DNA of 64,000 nucleotides from Malurus cyaneus samueli (lineage: Eukaryota; Chordata; Aves; Passeriformes; Maluridae), in assembly GCA_009741485.1 (NCBI GenBank), contig CM019219.1:28889250-28953249 (forward strand), given 5' to 3'. How positions within the stretch are numbered: position 1 is the stretch's first letter; the number at the start of each line of letters is the position of its first letter. Below, one piece after another: positions 60,001 through 64,000 of the stretch. Below the pieces are notes generated by a model, which was not told where the DNA came from, made no database searches, and saw only the letters and a program-made list of their open reading frames with translations. A program made the position numbers and the translations under genes.

Positions 60001-61309
60001 TCCTTACTCTTTAAAGCTGTGCAAGGGCTTTACAAATACAAAACCAGTCTAAAGGTAATGTGGGGAGAAAAAATGGAAATTAAAGTGTCAGATGCACTTA
60101 GCAGTATCTCCATAAGAAGTCCATTCTTTGATTAAATCCCGAGCAGTCAAAGCTTTGAGTGTCCAGTGTGCTTTTAGGCCAGATTTATGACACTTTGTGA
60201 AGTGGGCCTACTAAAAGCCAGACCTGAGATTGCTTTGTTAGTTGTATTTTAATTAGTATTTCTTTCTTGAAAGCCCTAAGATAATGCTAAGTGCTTAAAT
60301 ATGCTCAACCCACTCTGTATCAGTAAAATTGAGACACTGAAGAGAAAAACAAAGAACCTTTAGTGGCCTTTAAAACATTATCAAAATCCTCAGGCTCTTA
60401 ACTGAGTGTAAAACAATTTAAGAGGCTTAAAGTCTGCTGCTGCTATTTTATCTAACAAAAGTGAGCGGCAGTGGCTGTTTGAAGAGAGCTCTGGAGCACT
60501 GAGCAGTCTGCAGTCCCTTCCCAGGTGTTTGGGCACAGTGACCTGCAGGGGAGTTAGCAAGTCTCATTTTTACCTTGTTGCTCAGTATTTGCAACCTGGG
60601 TTTGGATTTTCCCAGTGACCTTAAAGGCTGATCTAAGGACAAGAGGTGTAGATGAGGATGTAGAACTGTCTGCATCTGAATGAAGTCTTTCATAAATGCC
60701 ATGGAAATCTTGTTTGGTGCCAGCTACTCAGTCCCATTGGAATGAACAGTGGATACTGGGACATTGGCAGCTCTTGATCATAAGTGACAAGACATTGTCC
60801 AGAAAAAACCTAACAAGGCTTAAAGTTGAGGCACATCAATAAGAATTTGTTTTCCATGTTTGAAATAGATAGATTTGTGTTCCTTTAAACATCCGACAGT
60901 ATCATTGTGTTGTGATTTCCTTTTGCTTCTATATGCACTACAGATAAATTCTCACATTTTGAACTGCAAGAAGAAAACACAAAACAGGCTTTCTAGTGGG
61001 TTTTTTTCCTCACTGTTCTGGAAAAATATTATTTTTGCATGTATACATCTTCACTATTTTTATACTGCTGTACTTGTAAATAACTTATGATCTCCAAAAG
61101 GATATTTCCATTGCTAATAAGATTAGAAATACCTTTGCTGTGAGATATATGTAATTAAATGTTTTCCATGTTATCTGCTTGTAAGCAGAGAAACTCATGT
61201 CTCATTAATTCTTAAAATAGCTAGCAAAACTCCTTACATGAGGATTCATTTTCTTTGAAATATTTACATCCACTGTTTAATTTTTCACTTGCTATTTTTA
61301 ACTCGTTAC
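57057..61309. other. unique noncoding DNA
   Basis: Bases 57057-57330 are GC-richer and open on both strands (79-100 codons), unassigned. The remainder is AT-rich and unique. No exon, RNA or element was recognised. Confidence 0.6.
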
Positions 61310-61396
61310 TTTTGGGTTTGAGGTAGTGTTGGATTTTTGGAGGTTTTTTGTGTTTTGTTGTGGAGTTTTGTGTGTGTTGTTTTGTTTGTTTTTTTA
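61310..61396. repeat. T/G-rich low-complexity tract
   Basis: The plus strand is nearly all T and G (TTTTGTGTTTTGTTGTGG-type strings, ending in TTTGTTTG and a T run). It is similar in kind to 28265-28500 but shorter. Confidence 0.85.
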
Positions 61397-64000
61397 ACAC
61401 CTGAACTTGATGAAGACATTAATGTGATACTTCATAGCATGTGATTTGATACAATGTGTGAGTTGTATTTAGTTCTGTTTTCTTTTCTTTGTGGTTTAAG
61501 TACCTCTATATTCTGTAAAGGATCTGAGTATCAGTTTCCCAGTAGCCTCTTGTTTATGGTCATCAGAAAATTAATGCCTGTTCTTTAAGCATAGACATTA
61601 CCTAGTCTCCAAATTAATGGCCACCTATGTAGGTGCTGCTGGTGGACAAGTATTTGTTGGAATGATTTAGATTTAGGTTTTCATTTTTTTGGGAAAAAAA
61701 AAAAAAAACTCAGTTTTGAAACCCTACTATGCTCTGAAGTCTGATTTCAAAGCCTTTGTTCTTGGTGGTGTTAAAACCAAAACAGAACAGAGGCTTACTG
61801 GCTTGATCCAGATCTCTTAAAATAGAGCATAAACACACTGTCTAGCATTCTCCTGTGAGTTAGGTAGAATAGATCTTTTATGGATTATAATCTGACTCCA
61901 AAATCTTATTCCCATATCATGGCTAGTGGTCTGAATTATGACTGCTTCTTTGTGTTGTACTTTACGATTTATTTCCGTTTCAACTTTGTGGAATAATAGA
62001 ATTTCTCACTGGTGCTGCTTGAGTATAAATCTTTACAACCCAGAAGTGGTAATGGATGGTGTTAGTGTTCACATTTATCCATAGTCATTTTTGCAAACAG
62101 CAGGACAGTGTCAGACAGCATGTACTAACCTAGTACAGAGGAGGGGATTAAGGGATTTGGAAAATTGGGCATGTATGGTTTAAAGGATCACTAGTATTTA
62201 CAGCAATGTGTTTTGACTGCAGAATGCTCTTCTTCCAGATCGTCCTGCTGAAACTCCCATAAAATTCAAACGTAGGAGCAATAAAGTGAATTGCAATAAA
62301 AACACTTCATCCACTGCACGGTGGACGTGGATCACATTGAATGGACAATTGATTGCTGTGGATAAAAGCTCATCTGTAAAGCCCAAGCAAATAATTCAAA
62401 ATAGTTGCTCCTTCTGTCTAGTAGTTCCAAACTTGTTTTCAGTCTTACCCGTGTATGCAGCTCCTAATTAATGTTCTGAGAACTAAAATTAGAGAGAAGC
62501 TTGTAGCTTGAAGACACCACTGAGAATCCTTTAGATCAGTTTATTGAAATAGTCACAGAAATGAATGTAAAACATTTGGGTGTGAAATACAGCTAAATCA
62601 ATATCCTATTGAGGTAAACATTGGTCGAATCACCCCCCTGTGGCAGCTGTTTTGGTGATGGATACCACAACTGGCAGCCATAGAAAAGGTTCTTTGGAAC
62701 ACCTGAAGCTTTGCTGACTTGCAGATTTTTTTTCTCTCTCTCCAGGTACCTTTCTTTTCTCTCCAAATACTCAGACACTCGAAACTTCCTAATTAGGATA
62801 GGGATTGATGCCCTTCTCTGCAGTCTGATCCTGCACTCAGCCCTGTCATGGCCCATTATTTCTGCAGCAGGCAGGAGCCTCATTGGTTGCTCGGGAGATC
62901 AGAGCTGGTGGCTGTGTGTGACAAACCTGCAGCAGAGATTGAATGATAGATATCCACTGCTCAATAACTGTGCAATCTCACATTGGATAGATGAGACAGA
63001 AATCTTACAGGCACCCTTCATCCTAACTGTTCCTACTGGTTTAGTATTTAATGTTGTAACTGTAATAACTTTTATTAAAATATTTGATGGGCTTCTTGAA
63101 ACTTTTCCAAGGAAACACTGAAAAATATCACCACACCAGGGTTGAATTTTTCAGACCCCTGGGGTCCCAGCAGTGCCCAAGGGCAAAGCTTTGACTCTCC
63201 CCTCCAGGCCTGTGCTCTGTGCATTGCTGAGATGGTGGTGTTGGGGATGACTTTGTACCTGCAGCAGTTCCAGGAGGACAGAGGACACTTGGCTCTTAGG
63301 TTTCACAGATAATTGTTAGAGGAATTTGGGTTAAATTACAAGCTGAGAGGAGTATCTGTACACTGAATAAAAAATGCTCTGCCTGTATCTTTCAAGCTTT
63401 CTATTCCTTCTGTACTGTGTCCTTCCATCCTGCCTCACAGTGAATCCTTTTTGACAGACTTCTCATATTGTTCCCCTCTTCCTCCTGAAGAGTGTGTAAG
63501 CTAGCCCTGCTGAGGATTTTTAATGACACTTCTACTCTTCTGCTCTTTTGACTGTAGCCTGTAGATGGTTTTCTGAGGTTTTTCTCCAGGCGGTTTATTT
63601 GCTCTTATTCCATCCTAACAGAGATTTGTTGACACTGTCCTATTGAAGGAGATGGGAAAAATGTCTGTGACAGAAAGGACAAGTTTTTTTTCAGATCTTT
63701 GTTCGACAAGTTGAGAATAAGAAGGAATTTTGTATGCACTCAGCATTTTTTTTTGTATTTTGGATGTGTGGGTGGAGGCAGCAATTACTTTCCTCAGCTA
63801 TCATATAAAATGACTGAATAATATTGCCTGAGTTTTGAAAAAGTCAGTCCGGGATAGATTGATGACTTGGGGTTTATGCAAAATTCTTACATTTTAGAGA
63901 AATGTTGACTAGTTATAAATGGATTCCAAATAATATAAACCACTTTTTTAAAATGCTAAGATGAACACTAAGGAAACGATGGTGTAAGATTTATTTGTGT
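61397..64000. other. unique noncoding DNA
   Basis: Contains an A15 run at 61694-61708 and a small palindrome GACCCC-T-GGGGTC at 63154-63166. A 136-codon plus frame (62711-63121) and a 96-codon minus frame (62593-62883) overlap. The plus one begins in a pyrimidine tract ending CTCTCTCTCCAG (about 62745), an acceptor-like sequence, but there is no recognised protein and no donor before the stop. No other gene is seen to the window end. Confidence 0.55.

Noticed and set aside
61320..61336. TGAGGTAGT string resembling a let-7 seed
   Set aside because: The match stops after the first nine bases and there is no precursor hairpin.
62711..63121. 136-codon plus frame beginning near a CTCTCTCTCCAG acceptor-like site
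   Set aside because: No recognised protein, no donor, and an equally plausible 96-codon frame on the opposite strand.

Overview
This window is nuclear DNA from a bird, most likely a passerine. It is AT-leaning (about 40% GC by eye), and its only recognisable interspersed repeats are short, decayed CR1 LINE 3' pieces plus one tRNA-Ile-derived SINE with a CR1-like tail (about 6589-6716), a design typical of the CR1-mobilised SINEs of passerines. A 24-base run of N at 35165-35188 shows that this is assembled scaffold sequence.

I found no exon that I can assign to a known protein family, no CpG-island promoter, no structural RNA gene, no CRISPR array and no complete transposon. The open frames present (up to about 148 codons outside the tandem repeat) are no longer than expected by chance at this base composition, and most have no splice-site or composition support. 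The window is best read as intergenic sequence or the inside of one or more very large introns.

Layout: 1-9.1 kb is unique noncoding DNA with one possible enhancer-like block (about 3.69-3.95 kb), one possible micro-exon (4637-4709), the SINE and a minus-strand CR1 end. A GC-rich minisatellite at 9158-9640 is the most striking object: 23 dimeric 20-bp units built from 10-bp halves, with a G-run every 10 bp. From 9.6 to 28 kb the sequence is mostly unique. It holds a cluster of weak minus-strand coding-like segments at 16.3-17.4 kb, a CR1 reverse-transcriptase-end fragment at about 21.1 kb, and two small hairpin/duplication structures (21.76 and 25.68 kb). A strand-asymmetric T/G block lies at 28.27-28.50 kb. 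The best single exon candidate is 31319-31457, which has a textbook branch point, polypyrimidine tract, acceptor and donor. From 35 to 49 kb lie several blocks that look like conserved noncoding DNA (octamer pairs, CpGs retained in AT-rich sequence), a CR1 tail at about 39.7-39.9 kb, a 13-G run and a CCAA microsatellite. At 49.4-50.6 kb coding-like fragments occur on both strands. The rest is unique noncoding DNA with one more CR1 tail (57010-57056) and simple repeats.

No set of genes working together can be described. The candidates most worth testing are the spliced exon at 31.3 kb, the minisatellite, and the coding-like islands at 16.3-17.4 and 49.4-50.6 kb.
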